Source of the DNA: Paludibacteraceae bacterium
GTDB lineage: Bacteria; Bacteroidota; Bacteroidia; Bacteroidales; Paludibacteraceae
Assembly: GCA_017477325.1 (NCBI GenBank)
Contig: JAFUWV010000011.1
Span: forward strand, 1 to 64,000
Direction of reading: 5' to 3'
Length of the DNA: 64,000 nt
Below the pieces are notes generated by a model. The model ran no database searches. It was not told where the DNA came from and worked only from the letters and a program-made list of their open reading frames with translations. The number at the start of each line of letters is the position of its first letter. The first letter of the stretch is position 1. The position numbers and the translations under genes were made by a program. Shown here piece by piece: positions 1-11,400 of the stretch.

Positions 1-97
1 TCTTAACTACGGTCTTCTTGCCACTTTCATTCATGTCAAGAATTTTCTTCTCTAATTTCAGGTTGATGAATGGTCCTTTTTTCAATGAACGGCTCAT
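1..97 (-). CDS. rpsS: 30S ribosomal protein S19 (partial)
   Basis: This is the N-terminal end of ribosomal protein S19, cut by the window edge. The 32 visible codons begin MSRSLKKGPFI and match the well-conserved S19 start. S19 sits in the head of the small subunit, with S13. It follows rplB in the minus-strand S10 operon with a 19-bp gap, the expected order. Confidence 0.93.
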   Translation of the reverse strand, partial: MSRSLKKGPFINLKLEKKILDMNESGKKTVVK

Positions 98-116
98 AAT
101 TGCTCAATTTAATAGG

Positions 117-941
117 TTACTTCTTCTTTCTTTCGATAATATACTTGTTCGACTGTTTCTTTGGTGCGCGAGTCTTGTAGCCCTTAGCCAAGAGACCCTT
201 GCGTGAACGAGGATGTCCACCTGATGCACGGCCTTCACCACCACCCATTGGGTGATCTACAGGGTTCATTGCTACGCCACGAACGCGTGGACGACGACCG
301 AGCCAGCGGCTACGTCCTGCCTTACCGGATTTCTCCAGTGCATGGTCAGAGTTGCCGACAACACCAACAGTTGCCTTGCATGCGGCGAGAATCTTGCGAA
401 GTTCGCCTGAAGGCAATTTCACGATAGCATACTTATCCTCACGAGAGGTAAGTTGAGCAAACACGCCTGCAGAACGAACCAGAGATGCACCCTGACCCGG
501 ACGGAGCTCGATGTTGTGAATCAGAGTTCCGAGAGGAATGTTCTGCATGGGGAGTGAGTTTCCTACTTCAGGAGCCACATCGGCACCCGAAATAACCGTT
601 TGACCTACTTGCAGTCCGTTAGGAGCAAGAATATAGCGCTTTTCGCCGTCAGCATAGAAGAGCAATGCGATACGAGCCGAGCGGTTCGGATCATACTCGA
701 TTGTCTTTACTGTTGCCGGTACACCGTCTTTGTTGCGCTTGAAATCAATTACTCTGTATTTCCTCTTGTGTCCGCCGCCGATATAACGCATGGTCTCCTT
801 ACCTGTATTGTTGCGACCACCCGTCTTACGACCGCCATACACAAGGGATTTCTCCGGTGCGCTTGCGGTAATAGTCTCAAACGCGCCGATAATCTTGTGT
901 CTTTGCCCCGGTGTAGTGGGTTTTAATTTGCGTACAGCCAT
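117..941 (-). CDS. rplB: 50S ribosomal protein L2
   Basis: L2 binds 23S rRNA near the peptidyl-transferase centre and is needed for subunit association. The 274-residue product has the family's usual length. It shows the N-terminal block [14 protein letters not shown], the RNA-binding core and the C-terminal segment [17 protein letters not shown], which carries the conserved histidine region. It lies 5 bp after rplW and before rpsS in the S10 operon. Nothing is unusual. Confidence 0.98.
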   Translation of the reverse strand: MAVRKLKPTTPGQRHKIIGAFETITASAPEKSLVYGGRKTGGRNNTGKETMRYIGGGHKRKYRVIDFKRNKDGVPATVKTIEYDPNRSARIALLFYADGEKRYILAPNGLQVGQTVISGADVAPEVGNSLPMQNIPLGTLIHNIELRPGQGASLVRSAGVFAQLTSREDKYAIVKLPSGELRKILAACKATVGVVGNSDHALEKSGKAGRSRWLGRRPRVRGVAMNPVDHPMGGGEGRASGGHPRSRKGLLAKGYKTRAPKKQSNKYIIERKKK

Positions 942-946
942 TTTAC

Positions 947-1237
947 TTAAATATTGCTATAAAAATCTATTGTTTCACCTTCTTTCAGGGTAACGATGGC
1001 TTTCTTGTAAGCATTGGTCTTGCCCTCGATGATACCGCTCTTTGTATAGCGCGATTTCAGCTTGGGAGCTACAACTGCCGTATTTACAGCCACCACCTGA
1101 ACGTTGTACATTTCTTCTACTGCCTTCTTGATTTCCACCTTGTTAGCCTTACGGTCAACCTGGAAAGCATAGCGGTTCAGTTTTTCGCCAAGGCCGGTCA
1201 TTTTCTCGGTGACGATTGGTTTAATTATAATTGCCAT
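947..1237 (-). CDS. rplW: 50S ribosomal protein L23
   Basis: L23 lies at the exit of the peptide tunnel, where trigger factor and SRP dock. The 96-residue protein begins [13 protein letters not shown] and has the Asn/Lys-rich hairpin segment ([15 protein letters not shown]) typical of the family. It sits between rplD (12-bp gap) and rplB (5-bp gap), the conserved L3-L4-L23-L2 order. Confidence 0.97.
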   Translation of the reverse strand: MAIIIKPIVTEKMTGLGEKLNRYAFQVDRKANKVEIKKAVEEMYNVQVVAVNTAVVAPKLKSRYTKSGIIEGKTNAYKKAIVTLKEGETIDFYSNI

Positions 1238-1249
1238 AGTATAACCTCC

Positions 1250-1879
1250 TTACGCGTTAAAAGTGCCCTCGACTGCCTTGAGCGCTTCTTCTGTAAGCAC
1301 GAGGACATTCGAGTTCATAATTATGTATGTATTCAACTCGTTTGCAGTAACCACTTTTGCTTTCTGCAGATTACGAGCCGACAAAAGTACAAAATTATTC
1401 TGACATGGCAAAATAATAAGTGCTTTTTTGTCGGAAATTTTCAAGTTTGCAAGCAATTCAACCATCTGTTTGGTCTTTGCAGCCTCGAATGAGAGGTTAT
1501 CAAGTACCAAAATCTGCTCCTGAGATGCGCGAAGCGAGAGTGCAGACTTGCGGGCAAGTTGCTTAACTTTCTTATTGAGTTTGAAGTCATACGAACGTGG
1601 AACAGGACCGAAGATACGTCCACCGCCTACACGTACCGGAGACTTGATATCACCTGGACGAGCACCTCCGCCACCTTTCTGACGACCGAGTTTGCGGGTA
1701 GAACCTGCGATTTCTGAACGTTGTTTAGACTTATGCGTACCTTGACGCTGATTTGCCAAATACTGCTTAACATCCAAGTAAATAGCATGGTTGTTAGGCT
1801 CGATTCCGAAAATGGCATCACTCAGAGCAACCTTCTTACCGGTCTGCTCACCTTTCATGTTTAATACACTGAGTTCCAT
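1250..1879 (-). CDS. rplD: 50S ribosomal protein L4
   Basis: L4 is an early-assembly large-subunit protein whose extended loop lines the exit tunnel; in enterobacteria it also autoregulates the S10 operon. The 209-residue ORF shows the basic Gly-rich loop (residues about 50-85, with [17 protein letters not shown]) and the globular C-terminal half. It starts 5 bp after rplC ends. Autoregulation by L4 is not shown here. Confidence 0.97.
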   Translation of the reverse strand: MELSVLNMKGEQTGKKVALSDAIFGIEPNNHAIYLDVKQYLANQRQGTHKSKQRSEIAGSTRKLGRQKGGGGARPGDIKSPVRVGGGRIFGPVPRSYDFKLNKKVKQLARKSALSLRASQEQILVLDNLSFEAAKTKQMVELLANLKISDKKALIILPCQNNFVLLSARNLQKAKVVTANELNTYIIMNSNVLVLTEEALKAVEGTFNA

Positions 1880-1884
1880 ACTGA

Positions 1885-2502
1885 TTACTTGTTAATGATT
1901 ACGATTGAGTTTTTAGCACCCGGCACACTACCCTTCACGAGGAGAAGGTTGTACTCAGGAATTACTTTAAGAACGAGAAGGTTTTGAACGGTTACGCGGT
2001 CACCACCCATACGTCCTGCCATGCGCATTCCGGGGAAGACGCGGCTAGGATACGAACTGGCACCTACAGAACCGGGAGCGCGAAGACGGTCGTCCTGACC
2101 GTGAGTCTGCTGACCAACGCCACCAAATCCGTGACGTTTAACAACACCCTGAAAACCTTTACCCTTAGATGTACCGATAACATCCACATAGGAGTTCTCT
2201 TTGAAAAGTTCTACGGTGATTGTATCACCAAGTTTTACCTCCTGGTCGAATCCGTCAAACTCAGCGAGGTGAGCCATAGGCTGAACTCCGGCTGCCTTGA
2301 AGTGACCCATTTCGGCTTTGTTGGTGTGTTTCTCAGTCTTGGGCTGGAAACCAACCTGAACAGCCTGATAGCCGTCTTTCTCAACAGTCTTCAGTTGCGT
2401 AACTACGCAAGGCCCGGCTTCAATGACGGTGCATGGTACGTTTTTACCATCAGCACCAAAAACGGAAGTCATTCCGATTTTTTTACCTAATAATCCTGGC
2501 AT
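1885..2502 (-). CDS. rplC: 50S ribosomal protein L3
   Basis: L3 nucleates 50S assembly and reaches the peptidyl-transferase centre through its central extension. The 205-residue product begins [15 protein letters not shown] and carries the hallmark [16 protein letters not shown] and [23 protein letters not shown] stretches. Length is normal. The 125-bp spacer before it (after rpsJ) is unusually long for this operon and contains two small hairpins. Confidence 0.98.
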   Translation of the reverse strand: MPGLLGKKIGMTSVFGADGKNVPCTVIEAGPCVVTQLKTVEKDGYQAVQVGFQPKTEKHTNKAEMGHFKAAGVQPMAHLAEFDGFDQEVKLGDTITVELFKENSYVDVIGTSKGKGFQGVVKRHGFGGVGQQTHGQDDRLRAPGSVGASSYPSRVFPGMRMAGRMGGDRVTVQNLLVLKVIPEYNLLLVKGSVPGAKNSIVIINK

Positions 2503-2627
2503 TTTTGTTGAATTTAAAAATGTTAATCATTTATGTTTGTTCTCGCCATCGCGCAGAAATAGCCTTGCAACTTAAATATCTAAGTTACCCGGCTGCATCC
2601 TGAGGATGGAAACAAACACGTTTTCTG
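2503..2627 (-). promoter_or_regulatory. rpsJ-rplC intergenic leader with hairpins
   Basis: This 125-bp spacer separates rpsJ from rplC, while the other genes from rplC to rplB are 5-12 bp apart. On the minus strand it can form a hairpin with stem AACTTA/TAAGTT (loop GATATT) and another with CATCC/GGATG (loop TCA). A ribosomal-protein-binding leader is a reasonable inference, but no known Rfam motif was identified by eye. Confidence 0.35.
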
Positions 2628-2933
2628 TTATACTTTGATTTCTACGCTTACTCCACTGGCAAGTTCGAGTTTCATGAGTGCTTCTACAGTTTTGGCGTTT
2701 GACGAATAGATGTCAATCAGACGCTTGTAGCTTGCAAGTTCGAACTGCTCACGACTTTTCTTGTTTACGAAAGTCGAACGGTTAACAGTAAAAATACGTT
2801 TGTGTGTTGGCAGAGGCACAGGACCACTTACCACAGCACCCGTTGCTTTAACGGTTTTCACAATCTTCTCGGCACTTTTGTCCACCAGATTGTGGTCATA
2901 GCTCTTCAGCTTGATACGAATTTTCTGACTCAT
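2628..2933 (-). CDS. rpsJ: 30S ribosomal protein S10
   Basis: S10 (NusE) is a small-subunit head protein that also takes part in antitermination with NusB. The 101-residue product starts [21 protein letters not shown] and contains [14 protein letters not shown], both strongly conserved. It follows fusA with a 133-bp gap, without a tuf gene in between. Confidence 0.98.
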   Translation of the reverse strand: MSQKIRIKLKSYDHNLVDKSAEKIVKTVKATGAVVSGPVPLPTHKRIFTVNRSTFVNKKSREQFELASYKRLIDIYSSNAKTVEALMKLELASGVSVEIKV

Positions 2934-3066
2934 TTTAGTGTTTGTTATTTTTATTTTATACTGCGGAGTAGCGGTGAAGCCAAAGAGTCATTTGCTTGAC
3001 TTCTCGCCGCATCTCCATAAATGTTTTATTTTACCACGTCGCTATTGTATAATGCCACGTTGGCTA

Positions 3067-5181
3067 TCATACCAAGTCAGCACGTCCGCCCGCTTCAGTC
3101 AGCACAGCCTTTGCTATGGCCGAGCTTACAGGAGCGTAGTGTGAGAATTCCATGCTGCTTGTTGCACGACCGGAGGTGATGGTACGCAGAGCGGTTACGT
3201 ATCCGAACATCTCGCTCAGAGGCACTTTGGCCTTTACGATACGGGCGCCGGTACGAGCCGTCTCCATACCTTCTACCTGTCCACGGCGTTTGTTCAGGTC
3301 GCCTATCACGTCACCCATCGACTCTTCAGGTGTCACCACCTCTATCTTCATGATGGGCTCCATGAGAACCGGTTTGGCTTTTGCACATGCATTCTTGAAT
3401 GCTATTTGTGCGCAGATTTCGAACGAGAGCTGATCGGAATCCACCGGGTGGAAACTACCGTCAAGCACTGTTACTTTCAGCTTGTCCATCGGGAAGCCTG
3501 CAAGTACACCATTTTTCATGGCACTTTGGAAACCTTTCTCGATAGCGGGGATATATTCCTTAGGAATGTTACCGCCCTTGACAACATCTTCAAACTGAAG
3601 TGAACCCTCGAAACCTTCGTCAGCGGGCTCAACGCGGACAATGATGTCTGCGAATTTACCACGACCACCCGACTGCTTCTTATATACCTCACGGAGTTCT
3701 ACAGGCTGTGTGATAGCCTCACGGTATGCCACCTGCGGACGACCCTGGTTACATTCAACCTTGAACTCGCGTTTCAAACGGTCAATAATAATCTCAAGGT
3801 GAAGTTCACCCATACCGGAGATTACGGTTTGACCTGTTTGTTCGTCAGTCTTTACAGTGAATGTAGGATCTTCTTCTGCAAGCTTTGCAAGACCTACTCC
3901 CAGTCTGTCAAGGTCCTTCTGGCTCTTTGGCTCTACAGAGATACCGATCACTGGATCGGGGAACTCTATAGACTCAAGAGTGATAGGATGATCTTCCGAG
4001 CAGAGGGTATCACCGGTGCGTATATCCTTGAAACCTACACCTGCACCTATATCACCGGCAGCAATCACTTCTACGGGATTCTGATGGTTGGAGTGCATCT
4101 GGAAGATACGGGAGATACGCTCTTTCTTGCCTGAACGTGTATTATATACGTACGATCCTGCCTCCAGCTTACCGCTATATACGCGGAAATAGCACAGGCG
4201 GCCTACGTATGGGTCTGTTGCAATCTTGAATGCGAGTGCGCAAAGAGGTTCGTCCTCGTCAGGTTTGCGTGTTATCTGCTTGTCAGAACGCGGGTCAATT
4301 CCCTCAATCACCTCCGTGTCAAGAGGAGAAGGAAGATAAGCGCAGACAGCGTCAAGCATAGTCTGCACACCTTTGTTCTTGAAAGAAGAACCGCAGATCA
4401 TAGGGTAAATCTTGAGCTCGAGTGTACCCTTGCGGATAGCGGCACGGATTTCGTCTTCAGTGATAGTAGAAGGATCGTCAAAATACTTCTCCATCACTAC
4501 ATCGTCAAACTCCGCGCAAGTCTCAAGCATCTTGTCACGCCACTCTTCTGCTTCCTGACGCAACCCTGCGGGAATCTCCTCTTCTACATACTCTGCACCC
4601 ATTGTCTCGTCATGCCAGATGATAGCTTTCATCTTCACGAGATCAACAACACCCTTGAATGTCTCTTCTGCACCGACAGGAATCTGAATCGGACAAGGTG
4701 TTGCACCAAGCACGTCTTTCACCTGACGGACAACCTCAAAGAAGTCAGCACCAGAACGGTCCATCTTGTTAACGTAACCGATACGTGGCACTTTGTACTT
4801 GTCAGCCTGACGCCAAACTGTCTCCGACTGAGGTTCAACACCGCCAACTGCGCAGAATGCAGCTACGGCACCATCCAGAATACGAAGCGAACGCTCCACC
4901 TCAACAGTGAAGTCCACGTGCCCCGGAGTGTCTATCAGGTTGATTTTGTACTTATCGCCGCGATAGTTCCAGTAAGTGGTGGTAGCAGCAGAGGTGATAG
5001 TAATACCGCGCTCCTGTTCTTGCTCCATCCAGTCCATGGTAGCAGCACCGTCATGCACCTCACCTATCTTGTGAGTGAGACCGGTATAGAAGAGAATACG
5101 CTCTGAAGTAGTAGTCTTACCGGCATCAATGTGAGCCATGATACCGATATTCCTATTATATTTCAAATCGTGTTTTGTCAT
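3067..5181 (-). CDS. fusA: elongation factor G
   Basis: EF-G is the GTPase that drives translocation on the ribosome and, with RRF, ribosome recycling. The 704-residue protein has the G1 loop [19 protein letters not shown] (about residues 16-34), the switch [11 protein letters not shown], the NKMD motif, and domains II-V ending with the [21 protein letters not shown] block. Length is normal for bacterial EF-G. It lies between rpsG and rpsJ. The adjacent tuf gene found in many phyla is absent. Confidence 0.98.
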   Translation of the reverse strand: MTKHDLKYNRNIGIMAHIDAGKTTTSERILFYTGLTHKIGEVHDGAATMDWMEQEQERGITITSAATTTYWNYRGDKYKINLIDTPGHVDFTVEVERSLRILDGAVAAFCAVGGVEPQSETVWRQADKYKVPRIGYVNKMDRSGADFFEVVRQVKDVLGATPCPIQIPVGAEETFKGVVDLVKMKAIIWHDETMGAEYVEEEIPAGLRQEAEEWRDKMLETCAEFDDVVMEKYFDDPSTITEDEIRAAIRKGTLELKIYPMICGSSFKNKGVQTMLDAVCAYLPSPLDTEVIEGIDPRSDKQITRKPDEDEPLCALAFKIATDPYVGRLCYFRVYSGKLEAGSYVYNTRSGKKERISRIFQMHSNHQNPVEVIAAGDIGAGVGFKDIRTGDTLCSEDHPITLESIEFPDPVIGISVEPKSQKDLDRLGVGLAKLAEEDPTFTVKTDEQTGQTVISGMGELHLEIIIDRLKREFKVECNQGRPQVAYREAITQPVELREVYKKQSGGRGKFADIIVRVEPADEGFEGSLQFEDVVKGGNIPKEYIPAIEKGFQSAMKNGVLAGFPMDKLKVTVLDGSFHPVDSDQLSFEICAQIAFKNACAKAKPVLMEPIMKIEVVTPEESMGDVIGDLNKRRGQVEGMETARTGARIVKAKVPLSEMFGYVTALRTITSGRATSSMEFSHYAPVSSAIAKAVLTEAGGRADLV

Positions 5182-5230
5182 TGTTTACTTTCTTGTACCT
5201 TAAATCTTTTTACCAATACCTTATATATTA

Positions 5231-5707
5231 TTAGAAGCGGAAGTGTGCGAAAGCACGGTTAGCCTCAGCCATACGGTGCATATCTTCCTTGCGTTTGAAT
5301 GCACCACCCTGGTTGTTGTATGCGTCCATGATTTCAGCAGCAAGCTTCTCTGCCATACTGTGACCACCACGCTTACGGGCGAAGTTGATCATGTTCTTCA
5401 TTGAGATCGACTCCTTGCGGTCAGCGCGAATCTCAGTAGGCACCTGGAAAGTAGCACCACCGATACGGCGGCTCTTAACCTCTACCAGAGGAGTAATGTT
5501 TGCCAGTGCCTGTTTCCAGATCTCAAGAGGAGTCTTGTCCTCGATTTTTGCTTTCTGTCCAACAGTCTCGAGAGCGGTGTAGAAGACACCATAAGCGGTA
5601 TTCTTCTTACCATCGAGCATGAGGTGGTTCACAAATTTAGCGACCATAACCTCACCGAAAACCGGATCCGGAAGGATGACACGTTTCTTTGGTTTTGCTT
5701 TTCTCAT
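5231..5707 (-). CDS. rpsG: 30S ribosomal protein S7
   Basis: S7 initiates assembly of the 30S head. The 158-residue product begins [18 protein letters not shown] and shows the conserved [12 protein letters not shown] segment and the C-terminal [13 protein letters not shown]. It lies 50 bp before fusA. The 200-bp spacer from rpsL contains a perfect hairpin (GAGAGC/GCTCTC with a 3-nt loop, about 5733-5747), a candidate site for S7-type feedback control, by analogy with the str operon of other bacteria only. Confidence 0.98.
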   Translation of the reverse strand: MRKAKPKKRVILPDPVFGEVMVAKFVNHLMLDGKKNTAYGVFYTALETVGQKAKIEDKTPLEIWKQALANITPLVEVKSRRIGGATFQVPTEIRADRKESISMKNMINFARKRGGHSMAEKLAAEIMDAYNNQGGAFKRKEDMHRMAEANRAFAHFRF

Positions 5708-5908
5708 TGTTGTAATGTTTTGTTTAATTCAGAGAGCCTTGCTCTCATTTGGTTGTCTTGGTTTCTTCCTCCTCATCAGGGAGTACTCAACCCTCAACCC
5801 TGTTAATCATCTGTGCAGGTGCGTAACCTGCGTTGGTTAGTTTGTTTTTGAAGATTCGTATATCTGAGAATTTGAACATCTGAAGATGCAAACCTCAAAC
5901 ACATCGGC

Positions 5909-6289
5909 TTACTTCTTAGCCTTAGGACGCTTTGCACCATACTTCGAACGGCGCTGCAGGCGGTTAGCCACACCGGCTGTATCGAGAGTACCGCGAACAA
6001 TGTGATAACGTACACCCGGAAGGTCTTTGACACGGCCACCGCGTACCATCACGATTGAGTGCTCTTGCAAGTTATGTCCTTCGCCGGGAATGTAAGCATT
6101 GACTTCTTTCTGGTTGGTCAAGCGTACACGAGCCACCTTACGCATAGCGGAGTTAGGCTTTTTGGGGGTAGTTGTGTAGACGCGGACACACACGCCACGG
6201 CGCTGTGGGCAGCTGTCCAGAGCGGGCGATTTTGACTTGTCCTGAAGTTCTGCTCTTCCTTTTCTAACCAATTGTTGAATTGTAGGCAT
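5909..6289 (-). CDS. rpsL: 30S ribosomal protein S12
   Basis: S12 is the decoding-centre protein; substitutions in it cause streptomycin resistance. The 126-residue product starts [12 protein letters not shown] and contains [19 protein letters not shown] and the loop [15 protein letters not shown]. At the classic streptomycin-resistance sites it reads KPNSA and the [12 protein letters not shown] block in the sensitive-type form. It is the first gene of the operon. Confidence 0.98.
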   Translation of the reverse strand: MPTIQQLVRKGRAELQDKSKSPALDSCPQRRGVCVRVYTTTPKKPNSAMRKVARVRLTNQKEVNAYIPGEGHNLQEHSIVMVRGGRVKDLPGVRYHIVRGTLDTAGVANRLQRRSKYGAKRPKAKK

Positions 6290-6363
6290 TTACTTAACTT
6301 GTTAATTGTTTAATATTTAATTGTTAATTCTACTTCTTCGACCCAATGCGCCGAAAAAGCGTG

Positions 6364-6395
6364 CAAAATTACTACAAATATTTCACATACACAAA
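6364..6395 (-). promoter_or_regulatory. promoter of the str/S10 operon
   Basis: On the minus strand the -33 box TTTG (6392-6395) and the -7 box TAATTTTG (6364-6371) are separated by exactly 20 bp, matching the Bacteroidetes primary sigma consensus. The predicted transcript starts about 6357 and leads into rpsL. The rest of the 6290-6583 spacer shows nothing else recognisable. Confidence 0.75.
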
Positions 6396-6583
6396 CTTTT
6401 ACGCATTTTTCTTTAAAATAATTGTATTTTTATTCATTTTGCAGATGAACACAGATGAAAAACGAAGTTATTACGAGGCAAAGATAATTGTGAAACCTGC
6501 ATGGACTTTTGCGTTTGTATATGTGGGAATAATACACTACTTTTGCATTTCGAAACTAATATAGAGCAACGAAAGGGCAATTC

Positions 6584-8308
6584 ATGAGAGCTAAGACAGA
6601 AATAAGTTTGCTTGCACCTGCACGCGATTTGAGTGTGGGCATAGCGGCTATTAATGCCGGTGCCGACGCTGTTTACATTGGTGCGCCTGAGTTCAGCGCA
6701 CGCCAGGCAGCCGGCTGTAGCAGACAAGACATAGAGAAACTATGCAGATATGCGCATCTGTTTGGTTGCAAAGTGCTGGTGGCATTGAACACTCTACTCA
6801 CAAAAGAGGAGAGACCGAAGGCGGTGAAGATAGCGTGGGAGATGTATGAAGCCGGAGCAGATGCGCTGATAATACAGGACCTGAGGTTGCTCAATGAAGA
6901 TTTGCCCCCCATACGCCTGCACGCCTCAACACAATGCGACAACAGGACCAAGGAGGATGTGTTAGACAGGCAGCGGCAAGGATTCAGTCGTGCCGTACTT
7001 GCCCGGGAGCTGACTATAGAAGAGATACGCCGGATCAGGGAGGCTACTCGGATTGAACTTGAGGCATTTGTGCATGGAGCATTGTGTGTCAGCTATTCCG
7101 GCAGATGCTACATGTCGGAGAAGGTATTAGGCAGGTCCGCGAACAGAGGATGTTGCGCCCAACTGTGCAGGTGGCAATACGACCTTTTGGACAAAGACGG
7201 CAATGTGCTCGAGAGGCAGAAGTACGTCCTTTCTCTCAGAGACATGGACAGAAGCAGGTCACTGAAAGAGCTGCTTGACGCAGGAATAACTACACTGAAG
7301 ATAGAGGGGAGACTGAAAGATGCCGCCTACGTAAGAAATGTCACTGCATACTACAGAGGACTGCTTGACGAGATATTTGCACAAGAGGATTCAGACTACT
7401 GCCGGGCATCAAAAGGCAACGTATATCTCGACTTTACGCCAAACACCGAAAAGACATTCCACAGGTCTGAGACAGAGTATTTCCTTCACGGACGGACACC
7501 GGACATGGCCAACTGGGAGACACCCAAGTCCACAGGCGAATACTTGGGCAAGGTCATTGCAAAAAGAAAGAACTGGCTTGAAATAGAAACCGGCAAACAG
7601 CTGCACAACGGCGACGGACTGTGTTTCGGAGACAAGGGGTTTATGGTTAACAAGGTGGAAGGCACGAAGATATACCCCAACCAGATGCCGGAGATTACCA
7701 TCGGAGAGAAGCTATACAGAAATCTTGACATCGAGTTCAACAAGAAGTTAGAGCAGTCCAAAGCAACAAGAAAGCTGCCTGTTGATATACAATTGGATGA
7801 GAGAAACAATGGCTTCAGACTGCGGATCGGAGCGGCAGAGAAGGAGTTTGCAGCAGAGAAGACAAAGGCAGAGAACCAAGAGCGGGCGATGAATAACATC
7901 GAAGCTGGCCTCAGAAAACTGGGCGACACCGTCTTTGAAGCAAACACTGTCAGGGTCAATCTAAAAGAAGCGTATTTTATGCCCGCCTCTGTGCTGAACG
8001 GCTGGAGGCGTGAGGTGGCAGAGGAACTTGCGAATCAGCTGAGCCGGAAAGATAACTCTGTGCAGATTCCGGAGCACGACAAGAACCTGATTGAGAAGAC
8101 AGGACAGGACAACGATGCTGAGAAAGCGCTGATGACATGCAGATACTGCATACTGAATGAGATGGGCATCTGCCGGAAGAAAAGAGGTGGCAGACAGGCG
8201 GTTGAACCTAAATATCTGCGCTCCGGCAAGCATAAGTTCGAATTGCAATTCGACTGCAACACGTGTCAGATGAGAGTTATGGAGGTCAATAAGCCGGAAA
8301 GTTGGTAG
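6584..8308 (+). CDS. U32 family protein (RlhA/TrhP-like)
   Basis: Members of peptidase family U32, although named for a collagenase, include the RNA hydroxylation proteins RlhA (23S rRNA C2501) and TrhP (tRNA uridine). The 574-residue product starts LLAPARDLSVGIAAINAGADAVYIG (TIM-barrel-like start) and carries the family signature EAFVHGALCVSYSGRCYMS at about residues 162-180, then the Cys pair GCCAQLCR. The C-terminal third has extra cysteines (CRYCILNEMGIC, CNTCQM) that could bind a cofactor. Its size suits the longer RlhA-like branch better than TrhP. A role in RNA modification is inferred from the family. It appears to be a single-gene unit. Confidence 0.85.
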   Translation: MRAKTEISLLAPARDLSVGIAAINAGADAVYIGAPEFSARQAAGCSRQDIEKLCRYAHLFGCKVLVALNTLLTKEERPKAVKIAWEMYEAGADALIIQDLRLLNEDLPPIRLHASTQCDNRTKEDVLDRQRQGFSRAVLARELTIEEIRRIREATRIELEAFVHGALCVSYSGRCYMSEKVLGRSANRGCCAQLCRWQYDLLDKDGNVLERQKYVLSLRDMDRSRSLKELLDAGITTLKIEGRLKDAAYVRNVTAYYRGLLDEIFAQEDSDYCRASKGNVYLDFTPNTEKTFHRSETEYFLHGRTPDMANWETPKSTGEYLGKVIAKRKNWLEIETGKQLHNGDGLCFGDKGFMVNKVEGTKIYPNQMPEITIGEKLYRNLDIEFNKKLEQSKATRKLPVDIQLDERNNGFRLRIGAAEKEFAAEKTKAENQERAMNNIEAGLRKLGDTVFEANTVRVNLKEAYFMPASVLNGWRREVAEELANQLSRKDNSVQIPEHDKNLIEKTGQDNDAEKALMTCRYCILNEMGICRKKRGGRQAVEPKYLRSGKHKFELQFDCNTCQMRVMEVNKPESW

Positions 8309-8417
8309 GCAGATGCGGCATAAGCGATAAAAATCGTCAGAAAATACACATGGAGTAATACCAAGAAGCAGTAACTTTGCAAAGTCCGAAGTGAAACTAT
8401 AATTCAATCAAAACTAT

Positions 8418-11400
8418 ATGAAACACACATTACTTATTGTAGCTTCGTTGTTAGCAACGACATTAAGTGCTCAGAAAGCCCAAGTATGGGACTTTGGAGC
8501 AGAACAATTGGACAATACAAAGTATCAAAACATGCTGAGCGTCAGCGAGATTAACTCGTGGTATGACACCGGTGTAACCGCCGGAAGCGAGGGAGTGGCA
8601 ATAGCTTCATTCACTGCCTCGGAGGGTGTAAACCTTGTATTTAATGGCGACGGTAAGACCAATCACAGACTTAGAACCACCAACACACAAATCACCAGAT
8701 GGGACAGCAGGTCATTGACAGATGCAGCCGGCACGGAATATAAAGGCTATTTGTACTCGAATGCGGGTTCAACACCTGGTGTCTATCTCGAACAGAGTTT
8801 CGAGGCTAACGATATGATAGAGTATTTTGTAGGCTCTAACGGCAGTGCAGAGACGTACGAGTTCTTGTCACCAAGCGGAGACAAAGTCCAAGGCAAATAT
8901 ACCGCAGCTGCCAAGATAGAGAAACTGACCTTCTACGCTAAAGAGAATGGCAAGTACAGAATCTACGGTTTGGACGAGAAACTGGTTGTTGCAAGAATCA
9001 TTCGCACCCCGGCGCAGTATGCCACTCTGACCGGCAGTGTTACTGCCCCAGCGGGCATTCCTGACGGTTATGGCATAATCTTCAAGAATCTGAGAACAGA
9101 AGCAGAGACCGTAGTCACTCCAGCATCCGGCGCATACAGTGCAACATTGGCACTGGGCTACGATTATGAAGTGTCGCTCAAGGACGCAAACGGATATGTA
9201 ATAAGTTCGGAGAGCACGGTAAAGTTCACTGCTGACAATCAGAAGTTCGACATAACTATCTCCGGTGTAAGTTTAGTGACGGTGAGCGGCACAATCACAG
9301 GTCTGCCTGCAGCAGAGCTGACAAAAGTCGATGTGGAATTCGCCATACCTGAGGACAAGAGTTTTGTTCCCGAACTGACAATAGGCAGGACAGCAGGCAC
9401 CTTCAGCGTCGTGCTGGAGAAAGATGTTGAGTATGGTGTGACAGTGCTCAATGTGAACGACTACGAGACATCATGGAAGAAGGTGTCTGCCACAACTGAT
9501 ACATATAACATCGAGTTTCCCTTCACCAAAAAGCCGCTTTATGAGATAACCGTTGTGCCTACCGGTGCTACTGCAGCAGAGTTGGCGAATGCCGTATTTA
9601 CGTTTACCCGTCTTGACGACAACTATGTATATAGCTTCACGGGCACCGTCGGAATAGAACTCAGAGATGGTGTCTATACTGTCAAAGTGAGCAACAGCGG
9701 TGCATACAGCCAGTTGCTGACCTCTAACCTCAAAGTGAACGGAGCGGCAACAAGCATTCAGATAGATTTCTCAGCGGACATCAGCCGCTGGAACTTCTCG
9801 GACGCTGACTTCACAGAAGGCGGATATACTGACACGAAAACCGCCTACACTTACAAGACTCTCCAGTTCACAGGATGCAAATCGCACAACAACACATATC
9901 TCTATGCTGGTAACGGAGCAGAGATAAAAGTGCCTGTCAAGGGCAACAGCATCATCACCGTAAATGCTTGCTACGAGTATCATCTCTTTGTGGGAACCGA
10001 CACGCTGGGCGATACCAAGACCGGCAGCACAAGTCAGATAGACGCACTGACCTACGCATATAACGGCCCGGCAGGATTTGTCACCATCACAGCCACCGGC
10101 ACTTGCTACATCAACAGCATTGATGTGGACAAGGTGACCGAATATAAACCGACGCTGACTGTTGGCAAGGGCAAGGATTATGAGACTATTGGAGAGGCCA
10201 TCGAAGCTATCAGCCAGATGAAGCGCACAGAAGACGAGCGCGTCACAGTGCTCATCGAACCCGGCAACTACGAGGAGATGCTGCGTATCCATTCTGACAA
10301 CGTGACACTGAAGAACGCCACAAGCACTCCGAGTCTGAACGTGAAAGACGGAGGTGTCAACATCGACGGGAACGCAGTGCGTATCACAAGTTATTATGGC
10401 CACGGCTATAACTACTACTCCATGAACTCCGATTACATGTGGGATGCACGCACACTCAGAGTAAACAAGGAGAACGGCTATACCGATATAGTAAACTCCG
10501 GCGGCAGCAGTGCAACCCATTGGAACTCTACCGTGGTGGTATATGGTGACAACTTTGAGGCTGAAGATATCATCTTTGAGAACTCCTACAACCAATATAT
10601 CTCCAAGAAAGAAAGCGAGGACATAGTGGTAGAAGGTGCAGGTTCCAAGGGTGTTCGCCCGACCGACGAAGGCAACACAAGTGTCCAGAACCGCTCCTTC
10701 AGAGAGAGAGCATGTGCTCTTGCCTTTGCCAAAGGTAGCGACAAGGGTTTCCTCAAGAACTGCCGCATCATAGGTCGCCAAGACGCCCTCTTTGGCGACA
10801 ACGGAGTCAGAGTGGCAGTGGACGGAGGCATACTCAACGGTGCTTGCGACTATATCTTCGGTGGTATGACCCTGGCTGTCAAAAAAGCAGAACTGGCAAT
10901 GCTTGTGACTTCCGACAAGAACGATGTCGCTTACATTACAGCCAGCAAGACTGAGGCAGGCAAACGAGGCTATCTGTTCTGGGAATGTACAGTGACCTCC
11001 GCAAAGCCCGGTGTGGACATGGTCGAGACAAAGACTGCACAACCCGGTCTGTGGGGCCGCCCGTGGGACAAGAATGCCGAGACAGTGTTCTATAAGACAA
11101 CCGTAGAGGCTGATGGCGAGAAGTCGCTCATACAAGCAGCAGGCTGGGGCGACGGCCTGGTTGCAGGAGGCTCGGAGCGCTCTTACGAGTATGGCACCGT
11201 AGAGAAGGCCGGTGTGGACAACAGCGCAAGCCGTGTCAGCTGGGCTACTGTGCTGACGGAGCCTGCTCTGCCTGATGGCACTGCAATAACTCTGAAGAAC
11301 TTCACCATGGGAACAGACGATTGGAATCCTTTCAACGAGGAAGAGACCGTTGGCGTGGAAAACGTGGTGACAGCTCAGTCTGGTATAGCTCAAAAAGTAG

